Source: Ophiostoma sp. CBS 140.51 (taxonomy: Eukaryota > Ascomycota > Sordariomycetes > Ophiostomatales > Ophiostomataceae). From it: DNA of 64,000 nucleotides. Shown here piece after piece: positions 11,922-27,298 of this stretch. The position numbers and the translations under genes are program-made. Location: the NCBI GenBank assembly GCA_029298735.1, contig JANSLP010000055.1, positions 1 to 64,000 on the forward strand, given 5' to 3'. Each line of letters opens with the position of its first letter. Position 1 is the stretch's first letter. Below the pieces are notes generated by a model. The model saw only the letters and a program-made list of their open reading frames with translations, was not told the origin of the DNA and made no database searches.

Positions 11922-13340
11922 CTATGATGCTGGAACCTCGACGATATCAATATCCGGACCCCAAGCATCACCGACACCTGCAAACTCGATCGTGTTGGTG
12001 CCCGACTTGAGCGCCACTGTCAACACACTCTCGCCAATGTTGCCGCTTTCGGGGCCCGGCAAAAAGTCCATGCGTATCGGCGACCCACCGTTGATGCGTA
12101 CATCTGCCTGTCGGCCCTTGGCCTCAGACACGCCGTACCGGACTATCAATGTCGTCTTGTCACTGTTCGGCGCCGACAGTCCGGACAGCGTAATGGTTCC
12201 GTGGCTTGAGCCGCCCACATAGCCTGCTGCCTTGCCGCCCGAGCATGCTTTGCAGTCGACAGCCTTGGCTCCGCCGGCGTAGGCGCCCTTGTTGCCAACG
12301 TACGAGACCTCGTCCGGGTGGGTAGTCCACTGTTTGTTGTTCTCGACATTGGGCATCCATGCGGCATGGTCCTTCATGGACACGGACGTGCCCGAGATGC
12401 TGAGAGGAAGCCAGACGTATGTGCTGGCGTGCAGGTTCTTGGACAGCCAGCGGTCACCCATGTACATGACGTTGCCGTTGCCATAGGGCAGCACGTAGTG
12501 TGTCTGCGATGAATACGTCTTTGAGCCCTTGTCGGCAAACGTGGTCCAGGCCGACCAGCCAGACGTCAGCGACGTCGATGTGCTGACAATGTTGTCGTTG
12601 GGGTCCCAGCCCGACAGGTGGCTACCAAACATGTAGTAGCGGCCCTTGATCTTGACAAGAGCGGGTGCCTCAATGTGGTCCTTCCAGAGGTAGGTGTTGG
12701 ACTTGACCGTCAGGTAGTCGTCGGAGAGGCGCATGATACGAAGGCCGTTGGCCCGATCCTCGGACAGCAAGTAGGCCGCGCCGTCGTCGTCCTTGAAGAG
12801 GCCCATGTCACGGCTCTGGAACCCGAGAGGCTGAAAGCTGTTATGGTAGGTGTACTTGCCGCACACCGTGTCGCCCGTGGCCACGCCTGTCTTGGCCTCG
12901 CCGTAGTTGCTGCTGTCGACGTGCATCCACAGCACGTACTTGTGCGTCTTGTCGTTGTAGATGACCTTGGGGCGCTCGATCACACGATTTGGGCCGAGAT
13001 CGCCGCTGCCCGTCCGTGATAGTAGAGCACCCTCGTAGTGCCATTGCACCAAGTCACGCGACGAGTAGCAGTTGACGTTTTGGAACGCTGAGCCGTCTGT
13101 CTTGTCCTCGCCGATGAGGTAGTATGTGCCATTGACTTCAATGACACCGCCACCATGGGCCTGCATATGTGCTCCGTTGGACTGTGCTGTTAGAGAAGAT
13201 TATTATTAGAAATACCACGAAAGAGAAAGACCTACCGCCGTCCATGTCGCTCCTGGCACAATCTGTAGAGCCGCCTGGACCGCCGGTGCAAGCCCTGCAA
13301 TGGCCGTAGCCAACAAAACGAACGTGGACCGAAGAGCCAT
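11922..13340 (-). CDS. Secreted GH43 galactanase-like glycosidase with C-terminal carbohydrate-binding domain
   Basis: Two exons, 13236-13340 and 11922-13181, with a 54-nt intron at 13182-13235 (donor GTAGGT, acceptor CAG). The protein is 454 residues. Residues 1-23 form a signal peptide (MALRSTFVLL, then a hydrophobic core, cleavage near VQA-A), so the enzyme is secreted. Residues ~35-300 are a five-bladed GH43 fold: QAHGGGVIEVNGTYYLIGED just after the intron, ERPKVIYN, and DHIEAPALVKIKGRYYMFGS, the last holding the E that GH43 enzymes use as general acid. The arrangement resembles exo-beta-1,3-galactanases (subfamily 24). The last ~130 residues, with AGYVGG and VRYG, look like a CBM35-type beta-sandwich. 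The likely substrate is arabinogalactan side chains of plant cell walls. Family firm; substrate inferred. Confidence 0.93.
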
Positions 13341-13407
13341 GGTGATGATGCTTGACCGACCGTCCACTGGTCATCAGCCCGCCTCATTCATCTGAGGACA
13401 GACATCG

Positions 13408-13416
13408 CTTTATATC
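13408..13416 (-). promoter_or_regulatory. TATA-like box of the GH43 gene
   Basis: On the minus strand this reads GATATAAAG about 70 nt before the GH43 start codon. A second TATA-like site lies near 13458-13466. A strong TATA box would suit an inducible secreted enzyme. Position and sequence are visible; function is inferred. Confidence 0.5.
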
Positions 13417-13426
13417 AGTCTTTACA

Positions 13427-13448
13427 GGTTCCCAGGTTCCCAGGAACC
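13427..13448. repeat. Direct-plus-inverted GGTTCC repeat upstream of the GH43 gene
   Basis: GGTTCCCA occurs twice in tandem and is followed by the inverted form GGAACC, forming a compact 22-nt direct-plus-inverted element 90-110 nt upstream of the start codon and just beyond the TATA-like box. The spacing is that of an upstream activating or operator site, but no named factor is assigned. Confidence 0.45.
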
Positions 13449-15179
13449 ATCCGCTTTTCATATAAACTCGAGTGTCTGTATTTTGCCGCGAGCTGCCCAT
13501 ATTGGCTGCGCAACTGCAATAAACGCAATACACGCATGTCCTCCGCGATACTATCGCCGCCCAGGACAAAATTCTCTATCTAGCCGTAGTAGATTAATTT
13601 CGAGCACTCGCTTGCCGCTCTTGGTGTCATTTTTGTGGCGCTCGCCAACCTTCGCCAGTCTTTTCAGCTTCTTCTCAGAGCGGCCCGCCGGCCTCTCGCC
13701 GCGGTTTAACCCTCTTGGCCATCCACATGGTATCTCTATCCGCGGGTAAGGGTTCCGGAGAGAAGATGAAATGGAAGAAAATATGGACACAAAATAAATG
13801 TGTCGTCTCCGCACTCACGGAGTCGACGTCATTCCACCACGTTGACAATGAACAGCTTGGCAATGTCGAAATAGATGTGAAAGAGAGCGAGAACCAGGTG
13901 AGCCCTCAAAATATGCTGGGTCTGCCTTTCAAAAAATATTAATATTCCAAACAGCTCGTATCGGCAAAGGGCACAAAATAAAGAAGCGTAGGAAACGGCT
14001 CGTGATGATGCTTTCTTCGCAGCGATGTTTGATGCCAACATACCTGTTGACTTTTGACAAAGGGCAGATTGTTGACAACGAATCAACTCCTTTGACTGTA
14101 GTTTTCGGCCGCCATGGACTCTCTATCTCCTCGGGCGATGAAACAAGTTCATGGGCGATCGACAGGATGCAGCATCAACATGGCGGCTGCTGTCGGTTGT
14201 CTTTTGTCATGTCCTGCGTTGCCTGTCAGTTTTTTTCCTTTTCCCTTTTTTTTTTGTCTTTTGTCATCATCGCCTTTTTGCTCACATTTTCCCGGTCGTC
14301 TTCCAGCCTCCTCCTTTCGCCTCAAAATAACCCGATCGGCCTTGAATCGCATTTCTCACATCGACATCGAGGTCAAGTCAAAAAACAGTATGGAGTTGGC
14401 CGCCCGTACGAGGCATCTCCAGTGGTTGACAAGCTTGACAGGCCCAGAATAGGCATTCCGTCATCTCACAACCAAGGCATTCCCAGTGGAGGCAGGATCG
14501 GCTATCTTTACAAAGTCATAGTACCTCATATTCTTAGTCACCCTCTGACCCCCACCAGATTTTGCTAGCAGTCCACAAAAAAGGGGACTTGCAAAAGTAC
14601 CTCTACCCGAGGTGCCCTGGGCGCCACAACGCGGGGTGGCACTGCGCCGAAACGTGCTTGGCGGGCCGCAGGGCCCTACAATGATCCTTTTTCTCCTCTC
14701 TCCCTTTCCTTTGAACTTCCATTCAATCTGAATTATTATCGCCAACTCCCTCCCAGCACACGACAGGCTGCCACCGCCACAGACGCCCGCCTGCAGACAC
14801 ACAAACGATTATCCGCTCCGACGACCAGTTGCGCCTTCCGACCATTCGCAGCCGCATGTGCTATTAGACTTCTTTCTCTATCGGGCTAATATTCTAATTT
14901 TTTTATTGTCGCTGCCGTTGTCGCTGTTCGCTCTTTCCGCGGCCCGTCAACCGTTCTTGTCGCCGTCGCTATTTCTTCATTTGATGATTCCAATACGAGA
15001 TTCGTCCTCCGTTCCTTCCGTGTCGCCAACAACCCCCGTCTCCCCTATTTCGGACTCAACGACTTTGTGAACGGCTTCACTCTCCGGTCGCTCGATTCCT
15101 CCTTTTCTCCCCAACCTCCGATTCTCGTAATGCGACTTGCTACGCTCGCTTAACGACCCGCTCGCGACACACTCCCACA

Positions 15180-17480
15180 ATGGGGCCACCCGACGAGGTG
15201 GATGAGGCATCCTCGGGCGCGTCAGAGACATTCTGGAAGGGTATGTCGATATTGGGTGGAGGAAATGTCGATGGAGTTGAAAGGGGCTTCGAAACGTTTG
15301 ACGATGCCTTTACAATGACATGCTGACCGCCGTCATCACGCAGACCTTACTTGCACCGTCCAGGCTCCCTGCGGCAGCCACGAGCAAATCGACGATGCCC
15401 TTCGTGCCTGGCTCGACCTTGTGGCATCGGGTCGTGATGAGTTTCTTCTCGATGAAGATGATCTGGCTCGCTGCTCACGATGCCTGTTAGAAAGTCCGTT
15501 GTGCGCTGGTCTCGACGTGCGCCAGTACGTCCGCACACAGATTGTTTACAGTCTGCTGCAGGAGGATGAGACTCGCTCGTTGCATGCGATTGCCAACTAC
15601 CTGCTGCTGGCCGGCCGCACAGACGATGAAGTCTTTGCCCAAATGATCGAGGCCGGCTGCTTTGCTCGTCTCGTCGAACTGATCAAGGCCAGCCACGACG
15701 ACGACCGCCGTCTGCACCGTCTACTACTAGAACTAATGTACGAGATGGCACGCGTGGAGCGGGTACGTGTGGCCGACCTGCTGTCTGTTGACGATGGCTT
15801 CGTCGGTTATCTGTTCCAGATCATCGAGGATATGTCTGACGACATGAACGACCCATATCACTACCCTGTGATTCGTGTGTTGGTAAGCGACAAAACCCAC
15901 CTACAGACGAGATATCTTTTGGGAAACGAAAACTAATAACCCAGCTCGTTCTTAACGAACAATACATGGTCGCAGCCACCACTGCAGCTGTCGACCCGAT
16001 GTCTCCTGCAGCGCCTTTGACCAACCGTGTCGTCAAGGTCCTCAGTCTCAACGGACCTCTCTACCGCACCTTTGGCGAGAACATCATCCTCTTGCTCAAC
16101 CGCGCGACCGAGACCGCACTCCAGCTTCTCATCCTCAAACTTCTTTACCTCCTCTTTACTACACACGCCACCTACGAGTATTTCTACACAAATGATCTGC
16201 GCGTGCTACTCGACGTCATCATCCGCAATTTGCTCGATCTGCCCAACGAGTCCGCCTCCCTGCGCCACACTTACCTGCGCGTGCTGTATCCACTGCTTGC
16301 CCACACCCAGCTCAACCAGCCGCCGCAGTACAAGCGTGATGAGATCTTGCGCGTGCTGGACATTTTGTCTGGCTCGGGCAACATCCACTTTGCGCCTGTC
16401 GACGAGACTACACTGCGCCTGGTGGACCGTGTGGCCAAAGTCGAATGGCTCAACATGCCCACACCGCCCACATCAACGCCTGCTTCGCCTACTAGCCCGA
16501 CAGGAACACTGGGCACTGTGACGACCTTCGGCACAACGGCGACGGCCCGCACTAGCACGTCATCCAGTGCGGGGAGTGTTGGAACTATCAACAGCAGTAT
16601 CATCACGGACGACAGCAACAATGCTGAAGAGACTGCCAGAGAGGCAGACCGCGACCAGGTTGTTAACAAGTTACTTGGTATCAATCTGTCTCTTGATGGC
16701 CGTCTGAGTCGTGCCAGTGTCGACGACGTTGCTGCTGTTAAGGAGAAACCCGGCGTTAAGACGCCGAGCCGCAAGGCCGAGTTCACAGAAGCCGAGCACC
16801 GCAGCTCAGCAAATGATGACTACGATGCTTGGTCATCAGAGGACGACAAGCCTGCCCCCGCCCTTGTTACCGGTGGCGACGATAGCCACCCCATCCCGGC
16901 AGTGACTGTTGAGTTTGAGCCAAAGGAGGAGGATCTTGTCAAGCAAGGAAACCATCCCCAATCTCCTACACCAGCCAGCCCCATGGTCAGTCCCACAACA
17001 GCAACAAAGGGTGCGCCGCCTGCCGTTCCACCAGAACGCAGACGGGGAGCCAAGCGTGTTTTGCCAGCCGTCCCGAAACACCGCCACGGTTCTATTCTTC
17101 CGAAGCCTGCTCAACAACAGGCACCACCGCCTCCTCCACCGCCCCCAGCTGCCGCATCCACATCCGCAGCTGCAGCTGCTGGAAAGGCGCTGGCAGGGTC
17201 CAGCACAGCGCCAGCATTAAACGGCAATGACAACGCGGCTCCTGAAGCCCACCCAACTGCTACTGCGGCGGCGGCGGCAGCTGCTGCTGCACACACGGCT
17301 CACGGCCACTCTCACCACGCGCACCATGCACCAGCACACCCCGCCGGCGCCGGTGTCAAGAAGCTGCCGCCCAAGCTTCCGCCACCGCGTCGTGCAGGTC
17401 GGTTAAAGCAGGCTGCATCCAGCGTGAACCTGCACCAGCAAGCGACTGCCGAGGTTGGCCTGGACGGGTCGTCGACTTAA
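15180..17480 (+). CDS. SPIN90/Ldb17/Dip1-like Arp2/3 and actin-patch regulator
   Basis: Three exons, 15180-15240, 15344-15882 and 15945-17480. Introns are 103 and 62 nt (donors GTATGT and GTAAGC; a CTGAC branch in the first, acceptor CAG in both). The protein is 711 residues. The first ~420 form an all-helical leucine-rich SPIN90/Ldb17 domain, with the family-like stretch LLLELMYEMARVERVRV and, across intron 2, YHYPVIRVLLVLNEQYMV. The rest is disordered: Ser/Thr-rich, then SH3-ligand proline motifs (PPAVPPERRRG, RVLPAVPKHR, a run of eight prolines), a poly-Ala run and a His-rich patch. Ldb17/Dip1 proteins activate Arp2/3 to make the first linear filaments of endocytic actin patches and bind SH3 partners. 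A cortical location is inferred from the family. It is convergent with the polyQ gene. Confidence 0.87.
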
Positions 17481-18043
17481 TAACCTGACACCCATAGCAC
17501 TTCAAAGCGACAATGATAATGAGACATACCAAGCGAGCTCCTTATTTTTTGATGGTATTTGTTATTTTTGATTGCCTTATTGGGCTACATTTTATACTTT
17601 TTGTGCACATTGTTTTTCTACATATTACTACCCGTGTACGACTTGTTTTTATTCTTATTTTTGCACTTTGGGTTGCGATGCTTTATGTCATTATTTCAGC
17701 AAGGCGTTATTGGCTTGGGAGTTCGAAGCAGGACGGTTTGTCCTCTTCTTACACGATAATATATTTGCTCGTTTTTCTCTTGGGGTGCTTTTGGTTTCTC
17801 GTTTTCTATTTCGTGGTGTTAGAATTCGCGAAAGACTTCGTGTTTCTTTTTTGTCTCCTGCATACACCAAAAGGGAGAAAAGATAAATTGGATATAAACG
17901 AATGCAAAAAGACAAAACAACAACAACATAGGAAACCCCACTGCTCAGTCTGGTGTGTTCTAATATAGGTCATAACTCGTTAACCGTGATCTCGCTCAAC
18001 AGCCAATATTCAACATCAGAGGGTATCATACTGCTTCATCCTC
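17481..18043. other. Convergent 3' intergenic region
   Basis: It lies between the stop codons of the SPIN90-like gene (+) and the polyQ gene (-). T-rich DNA from 17550 to 17880 probably carries 3' UTR and polyadenylation signals. The hydrophobic frames here (151 and 104 codons) follow from the T-richness and I do not call them. Confidence 0.6.
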
Positions 18044-21361
<3,318 letters not shown>

Positions 21362-23903
21362 CTCTGTATGAGCGTGTGTAAGTTGCAACTAGCGACCCGA
21401 CGAAGCAGAAGGTTTGGAAAAAGTGGCGTTTTCTGGACAAAGTTCCCGGCTGCTGACCCTTTATGAGACTCTCAGACGAAGGAGTGAGAAAGGAGCGGCA
21501 GATCAAGCGGTTTTGGTGTATGCGCGCAAGATATGCGGGTGGTAAGTTCGGAGAGGTTGAGCGCATGCGACGGTAGTCAAAAAGAAACAGACCCAGAATA
21601 CAAAGCTCACAGGACTCAAGGCTACAGAAAGAACGAAAAGGTGTGGCAGGCTGCACGGAGCCGCGAGCACAGAACCACAGAGAGCACAAAAGCCCAGGAA
21701 CACAAAGGCAGATCCAGGGCAAAAAAAGATAAAAATAGTACTGATGAGGCTCGAGGCAAACAAGTCGAAAGCCGGTCACGACGAAGACGAGAGGTGAGAA
21801 GGCTAGTGCGGGCAAAAAGCAGTCAAAGACGATAAAGGACGGCGACGAGCGGCGACCGACGAACGAATTGACTGAATAGGGAGAGAAAGAACTGTGGAGA
21901 GGGGAACGGCTGCAGACAGGGCGACGCAGGACAAATGCCAGGGCCTACTTTTGCTCGTCTGGGTTCTGTTCGATAGGCCAAGGTGCGCACGGCAGAGTTC
22001 AGTCTTGGCCAAGGGCAGTCTGACAGGCGTTCGGAGCTCAGGTTTGTCGCCGACAAGTCCTGCAAAACAGAATCAAAACGGCCTCTTTGGCAGTTGCCTA
22101 TCGACAAACGCGTCATCCAAAGATTTCAAGCTGTCGGGCAACAGAAGTGTTACGAGACAACGAGAGACATGCAACAGCCAGCTGTGTTTAGGCCCGAGGC
22201 TGTGCAGCGTCGCGGCAGACTCCAAGGCCGTCTCGAGAGGCACAGGATATAAGAAAGATGGCGCCCACCACGTCACTCCCACGTCTATGAGAAGTCCGTT
22301 TTGCTGGCAGTCAAAAAAAGAAGGCGAAAACAAAACGGGCGGTGCTGGTCTTTCCATTCTCCATCACCCTTCACCCTACCTCATTCTTCCACTTTCTTGG
22401 TGAAGTAAGTGCCTGCAGCATTGCCTGCCAGCAAGAACGAAAGCCGCCAAGACTTCGGCCAATATTGGGGCTCTGCATGGCAAATGGGGGTCGGGCCAGG
22501 CCTTGAGGGGATCCTCTTCCCTTAAATTCTGAGGGTCTGGGTCTCAGTTTTTGTCCCGCAGTCTGCCTGACAGCGGGGTCTAGACGATCGCCAAGAGGTC
22601 CACCTGGGCCGCCTACAAGAAAATGACGGCACCGCTGAACAATAAATGGGCAGGCCAACGGTGGCTTAGACAAGGCTGAGAATTTATTGGCTGCCAATAA
22701 CCTTCATTTAGGAAAGCTGCCAGCGCACGGGGTCGACGCCATGCAGTAGCCCCTGCAAAGAGGGGAAAGAGAAGGAAGAGGAAGAGGAAGAGGGGGGGAC
22801 AGAAGAGAACGAGAGAAGAAAAGACACTGATGCCAGAGTGGAAAGAAGAAAAAGAACGGGTACGAGTGTGACGAGATATGGGTTTTTTTGTGACGAAAAA
22901 AAGAGCTGAGAATGTGGCTGGTCGAGGCCTCAGGGACATTGCCCTATGAGGATATTCCGTGCCTGTTTTGAGCACACAACGATACCGGAAACCCGTCAAT
23001 CTCGTCGCCTTTCTCTACTCCCAAGTTCTGGACCTTTCTTGGCGTTTTGTGCCGGTCTCGCTTGCTCTTGTATTTTTCTCTGATTCTTGCCAGGCCTCCC
23101 ACACTCCTTCAGCCTCGTGGAGGCGCCTTTTCAAAAGAAAGGAGGAAAGAAGCAAAGGCAAGCAAAGGAAAGCAAAAACAGGGAAAGGCAATCCAGAAAA
23201 TTGAGGCCAAGAAGAAGGTCCACGGTCCCAAAGTACCCGAAGAGCCTCCAAAGGCCCCCAACAATCACACTGCAGAAGGCTCATCAATATTGACATCCTG
23301 TGAGGGGGGATCCAGACGAGGGGCTCAATATGCAGCCAGGACTTGCAGGGCTCACCACAACTACCCAAGACTCTCAACCTCGTTCCCCAGCTCTCACAGC
23401 TCTTGCCAGCTGTTCCTCCTGTTCCCGAAACTACCGTACTCGAGTACGCTGCTCCTTCTAGGATCCACCGAGAAGGCTGAGGCAAAATTCGTTTTCCACT
23501 TTCCTCTGTTTCTTTACTTTCTTTGCTTTCTTTCCCGGCCCTCGAGTTCTTTCCTGTGGATTCTGTTATTCTTATCCGACTTCCATTTGAGTCCGTACTC
23601 AAGCTCGACACGCCAACGAAATCAAGTCAACCTGAGACTGTCGTCATTGAAGGATCATTAAACTGCGGACCGTGGCCGACACTACTCACTACAAAGTATT
23701 ACAACAACGATAGCGACCTTCAGCTCCCCCAATCGCCTCCAGCTTGGGTTCCCATCTGAATACTTTTGAATTTCATCCCCTCCCGACTCATCGACGTCGT
23801 CCAGCTTGACACTCTTTCTCTTTTCTCTTGACATTCTTTTCCCCCTCCAACCTTCTTCTCTTTATTCCCTTTCCTTTCTTCACATTCCCTCCCCCCTCCC
23901 ATC
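21362..23903. other. Divergent promoter region between polyQ and Hsp70-like genes
   Basis: This is 2.5 kb between two genes transcribed apart. The left part is purine-rich on + (C/T-rich leader of the polyQ gene on the minus strand). The right end (23806-23903) is the C/T-rich leader of the Hsp70-like gene. A 14-nt palindrome with a GTACTCGAGTAC core is at 23435-23448. Frames of 150-200 codons on either strand are low-complexity and overlap each other, so they are not called. Confidence 0.55.
23806..23903 (+). promoter_or_regulatory. C/T-rich leader before the Hsp70-like start codon
   Basis: About 100 nt of almost pure C/T runs directly up to the ATG at 23904, with only scattered A and rare G. 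Such tracts mark transcription start and 5' UTR regions of well-expressed filamentous fungal genes. The call rests on composition and position only. Confidence 0.5.
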
Positions 23904-26827
23904 ATGGAGTCAACATATCCCAGCGGCGATCGCTGGAACTACTTCCGTGAAATGCCCCAACGCGAAGGCCCGCAAGCACAAGCACTCCACGAATCCATGC
24001 GGCCGTATCGCGACTCGCCCGACATGGGCAACGGCCCGAGGCGACAAGACCACAGTCTTTCCCACGGCGATCATGACCAAAGAACACCAGAAGACGAGTC
24101 GGCACCGCGCAGTGTCAACCTCAACACCAACGGCAGCAGTAGTGGCGGCCTGTCCGAATCACCAGCATCGTCACCACCGACCACAGCAACGACATCAGGA
24201 GGAGGTCCGCCGCCACCGCTGGCCAACCCTTCCCCTTTCAACTTCAACCTCCAATACTCATTTCCAGGCCATCCAAATCGCCGATCGCTGCGCAGTTGGA
24301 TCCACGAGCTGCCCAACGACGGACAGATCTCGGTGAATGGGAGTCTGGGCGGAGAAGGCAGCGGCATTGGTGGTGTTGGCGGTGTTGGCAGTGTTGGCGG
24401 CGCGGGAAGCAGAGGACAGGGCCATGGCAGCAGTATCGGTGGCAGCATCAACATTGCGCCCGCCACAGGTCTCGACCCGGCACGAAGACCGTCGGTCACA
24501 TCGACTATGGCCGACACCGAGTCACTCATGTCGCCCTCGTCGTCGAGAGCATCACCGCGGCCCATGGGCCCCAATATGCCCGTCGACATGCGCTACCGTT
24601 TCCCATCTCTCTCACAGCTCGACCCAATGTCCATGCCGTCGACGCCAGGGCTGCCTCCGCCTCATCTGCACTATCAGCCAAACCCCACAGCACCCACGAC
24701 AACGACAGCAATCAACAACACCGCAGTTCCCAGCCTGTCGATGCCTACGGTGCCGACCATGTCGAATCTCGGTGCTGGCCTGGCCAATATGTCCCTGGGT
24801 GGAGGTGGAGGTGGAGTAGGCATTGCTCCCGAAAGAGGCAACGGCATGCCACACATCCCACCAGCCCACCCACCTTACCAACCGCGCTCGGCACCTCCAC
24901 CACAGCCCATGCCAACATACATCCCTGCCGAGCTACCTCCACCGACACCCAACTTGGGCGGTCCGAGTGGCAAGATCGAGGCGCTGCCGCCATCGGCTGC
25001 ACGGTTTGTGGCCATTGGCATCGACTTTGGCACGACCTACTCGGGCGTGTCGTGGGCCTTTTCGGGCGATCCCACCGACATCAAGGATGTCCAACAGTAC
25101 CCCTGTGTTGGGACAGCCTTTAAGAGTCGCGATGAGGTGCAGGTGCCGACGCAATACGACCAGCGGTCCGGTGCATGGGGCTACCTCGTGTCCAAGGGCC
25201 ACTCCCCCATCAAGTGGTTCAAGCTGTTGCTGCTGCGCGACGCCGACATCCGCGACGACATTCGCAACTCGCCATACTTGCAGGCAGCCCGGCAGCAGGC
25301 CAGTCTGCTGGGCGAGGACGGCGTCATCGATCTCGTAGCTGACTACCTGCGCAACCTGTGGCAGCACTGCTTGCGGGAGATTGAGCTGCAGATTGACGCC
25401 CAGGCTCTCCAGAACCTGCCCTTCAAGGTCGCCATCACCATACCCGCCATCTGGCCGCAGTATGCGCGCAACATGATGAAGAATGCTGCTCGTCGGGCTG
25501 GTATCCTGCAACGCCGCGACATTGCCGACACGACCCTGATTCTGGTAGAAGAGCCCGAGGCGGCTGCACTGGCGACGCTGCTCGATCGCCGTGCGTACCC
25601 CGAAATGGGCGTCGGCGAGACGTTCATGGTGGTCGACTGCGGCGGCGGCACCATTGACATTATCAGCTACAAGGTGGTCCAAACCACCCCCTTTGTCATC
25701 CACGAGGCCGTCAAGGGCGACGGCAAGCTGTGTGGCGCGTTCATGGTCGACGACAAGTTTGAGCACCACATGAAGAATCTCTCGGGGCTCAAGTTTGAAA
25801 ACTGCGACCTGGCCGACTTTCGCAAATTTGTCTACGAGGAGTGGGAGTATGCCATCAAGCGGTCGTTCACGGGCAGCGAGACGCAGCAAGAGTACTATCT
25901 GCACCCGCCCATCAAGGCCTTCTCGGCTTTCTCTCGCTTCAAGGGCAACAACAAGTTTGTGCTCAAGCGGAGTACCATTGTCGATTTCTTTGACGATACC
26001 TACCAGGGGATAAGGCAGTTGATCAACGACCAGAACAAGAAGATTGTCGCCCAAGAGGGGAAGCCGCCGAAGGTGAGTCTACATTCCTCCCTACTTATCT
26101 GTCGTACCCCTCTGTTTGTTCACTGCTGACGATTTAGAAAATCATTCTTGTGGGCGGCCTGGGAAGCTCACGCTACCTTTTGCGCAAACTCCAGACCGAG
26201 TACAACAACGTCATGCAGCCCCAACGCACATGGTCCGCCGTCGCCCGCGGCGCCGTTATCAAGTTGCTCAAAAACACATTCTCGCAAAAGGATGTCATTG
26301 CCGCCACCGACGAGCGCCAGCGCCAGCATCTCATTGCCCTCCCCGAAATGGACGTCCGCATCGCCCGCTACAGCTACGGCGTCGAGACCGGTGTACCCCT
26401 GCACGCCGCCTTCCCGCCCGTCGTCCCGGGAGTCGACCGCATCAGCACTGAGCCCGACGGCCAACAACGTGTCTGGCGCATGCAGTGGTACCTCAAACAG
26501 GGCGAGGTCATGGATAACCGCGAGCCCGTGTCGCACAAGTTTTACGAGTACGTTACGAGTGCGGCCAACAAACAGACAAAATTCATGATCTACACCAGCG
26601 ACCAGATGCCGCCGCCGCACCGGCGCGAGGACGGCTGTGCATTGCTGTGTACCATCTACTGCGACTACGACACACCGTACCACGAGCTGCCCGTGATTGA
26701 CGATGCAAGGGGCCTGCGTATCGTCGACGACATGCACCTGACGATGCGCTTCAATGGCGAGCCCGAGTGGCGGCTGCAGGTCGGCAAGAAGTCAACCGAT
26801 CGGAAGGTGGACGTGCAGTTTGAGTAG
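23904..26827 (+). CDS. HSPA12-type Hsp70-like ATPase with long disordered N-terminus
   Basis: Two exons, 23904-26072 and 26138-26827, with a 65-nt intron (donor GTGAGT, branch GCTGAC, acceptor TAG). The protein is 952 residues. Residues 1-365 are Gly/Pro/Ser-rich and disordered, with GGVGGVG-type repeats. The actin-fold ATPase starts at FVAIGIDFGTTYSG (phosphate-1 loop DFGTT at 374-378). It continues with LVEEPEAAAL (~549-558), the phosphate-2 loop VVDCGGGTIDI (~576-586) and, at the start of exon 2, the adenosine motif ILVGGLGSSRYL (~726-737). The divergent C-terminus lacks a recognisable Hsp70 substrate-binding domain and EEVD tail. That is the layout of fungal HSPA12A-like proteins, whose clients are mostly unknown. 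The start is the first ATG after a C/T-rich leader. Family firm, role unknown. Confidence 0.92.
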
Positions 26828-27298
26828 AGGCAGGGGGTGTGTCTATCTTTTTTATTTTATTATTTGTTGATTCCCCTTTTCTTATTTTGAATTTTTGTAT
26901 TTATTTCCTACGTCTTATGGGTACGAATTGTTTACACTCATGATACGCGAGCGGCTGGTTACGATGGTTAGGAATTGCATAGAAAGCTGGTTTATACGAT
27001 GAATATGATGACATGGCGAGGAGAAGTTGGAACCTTGTCGGTTTTGAATAAAATGAACATAATTCAAATAACTTTAGTTTACTGTTGATATTATGTGAAT
27101 CTACTTCTACCCCTGATATTTATTTTTCTTTATTTTTTTTTACCTATCTATATTCTTTATCACGTAGTATTTGCATAACTCATAACTGTCATACATTACA
27201 AAAGAAAATGAAAGCACACGAACATATATGTCGCTCAAAGTAAACACAAGAAAAAAAAAGAAATCACAACGCAACCACTCATCATCACCTCCCCACAC
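26828..27298. other. Convergent 3' intergenic region, AT-rich
   Basis: It lies between the stop codons of the Hsp70-like gene (+) and the iron permease gene (-). It is T- and A-rich with several AATAAA-like strings (for example AATAAAATG near 27048), consistent with 3' UTRs. No genes seen. Confidence 0.65.

Larger units (their letters stand above)
13341..15179. other. Divergent promoter region between GH43 and SPIN90-like genes
   Basis: It contains the GH43 promoter (minus side) and the C/T-rich leader of the SPIN90-like gene (about 14700-15179, plus side). A 112-codon frame from an ATG in good context at 14114 is low-complexity in its middle and resembles nothing I know, so it is not called. 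Confidence 0.55.

Noticed and set aside
14114..14452. 112-codon frame from an ATG in strong context upstream of the SPIN90-like gene
   Set aside because: The middle is a C/T-derived Phe/Ser/Pro/Leu string and nothing matches a known family. It is more likely leader DNA.
24933..26054. 373-codon minus frame inside the Hsp70-like gene
   Set aside because: Antisense shadow of a GC3-rich coding region, a known artefact in Hsp70 genes. The sense strand has all the ATPase motifs.
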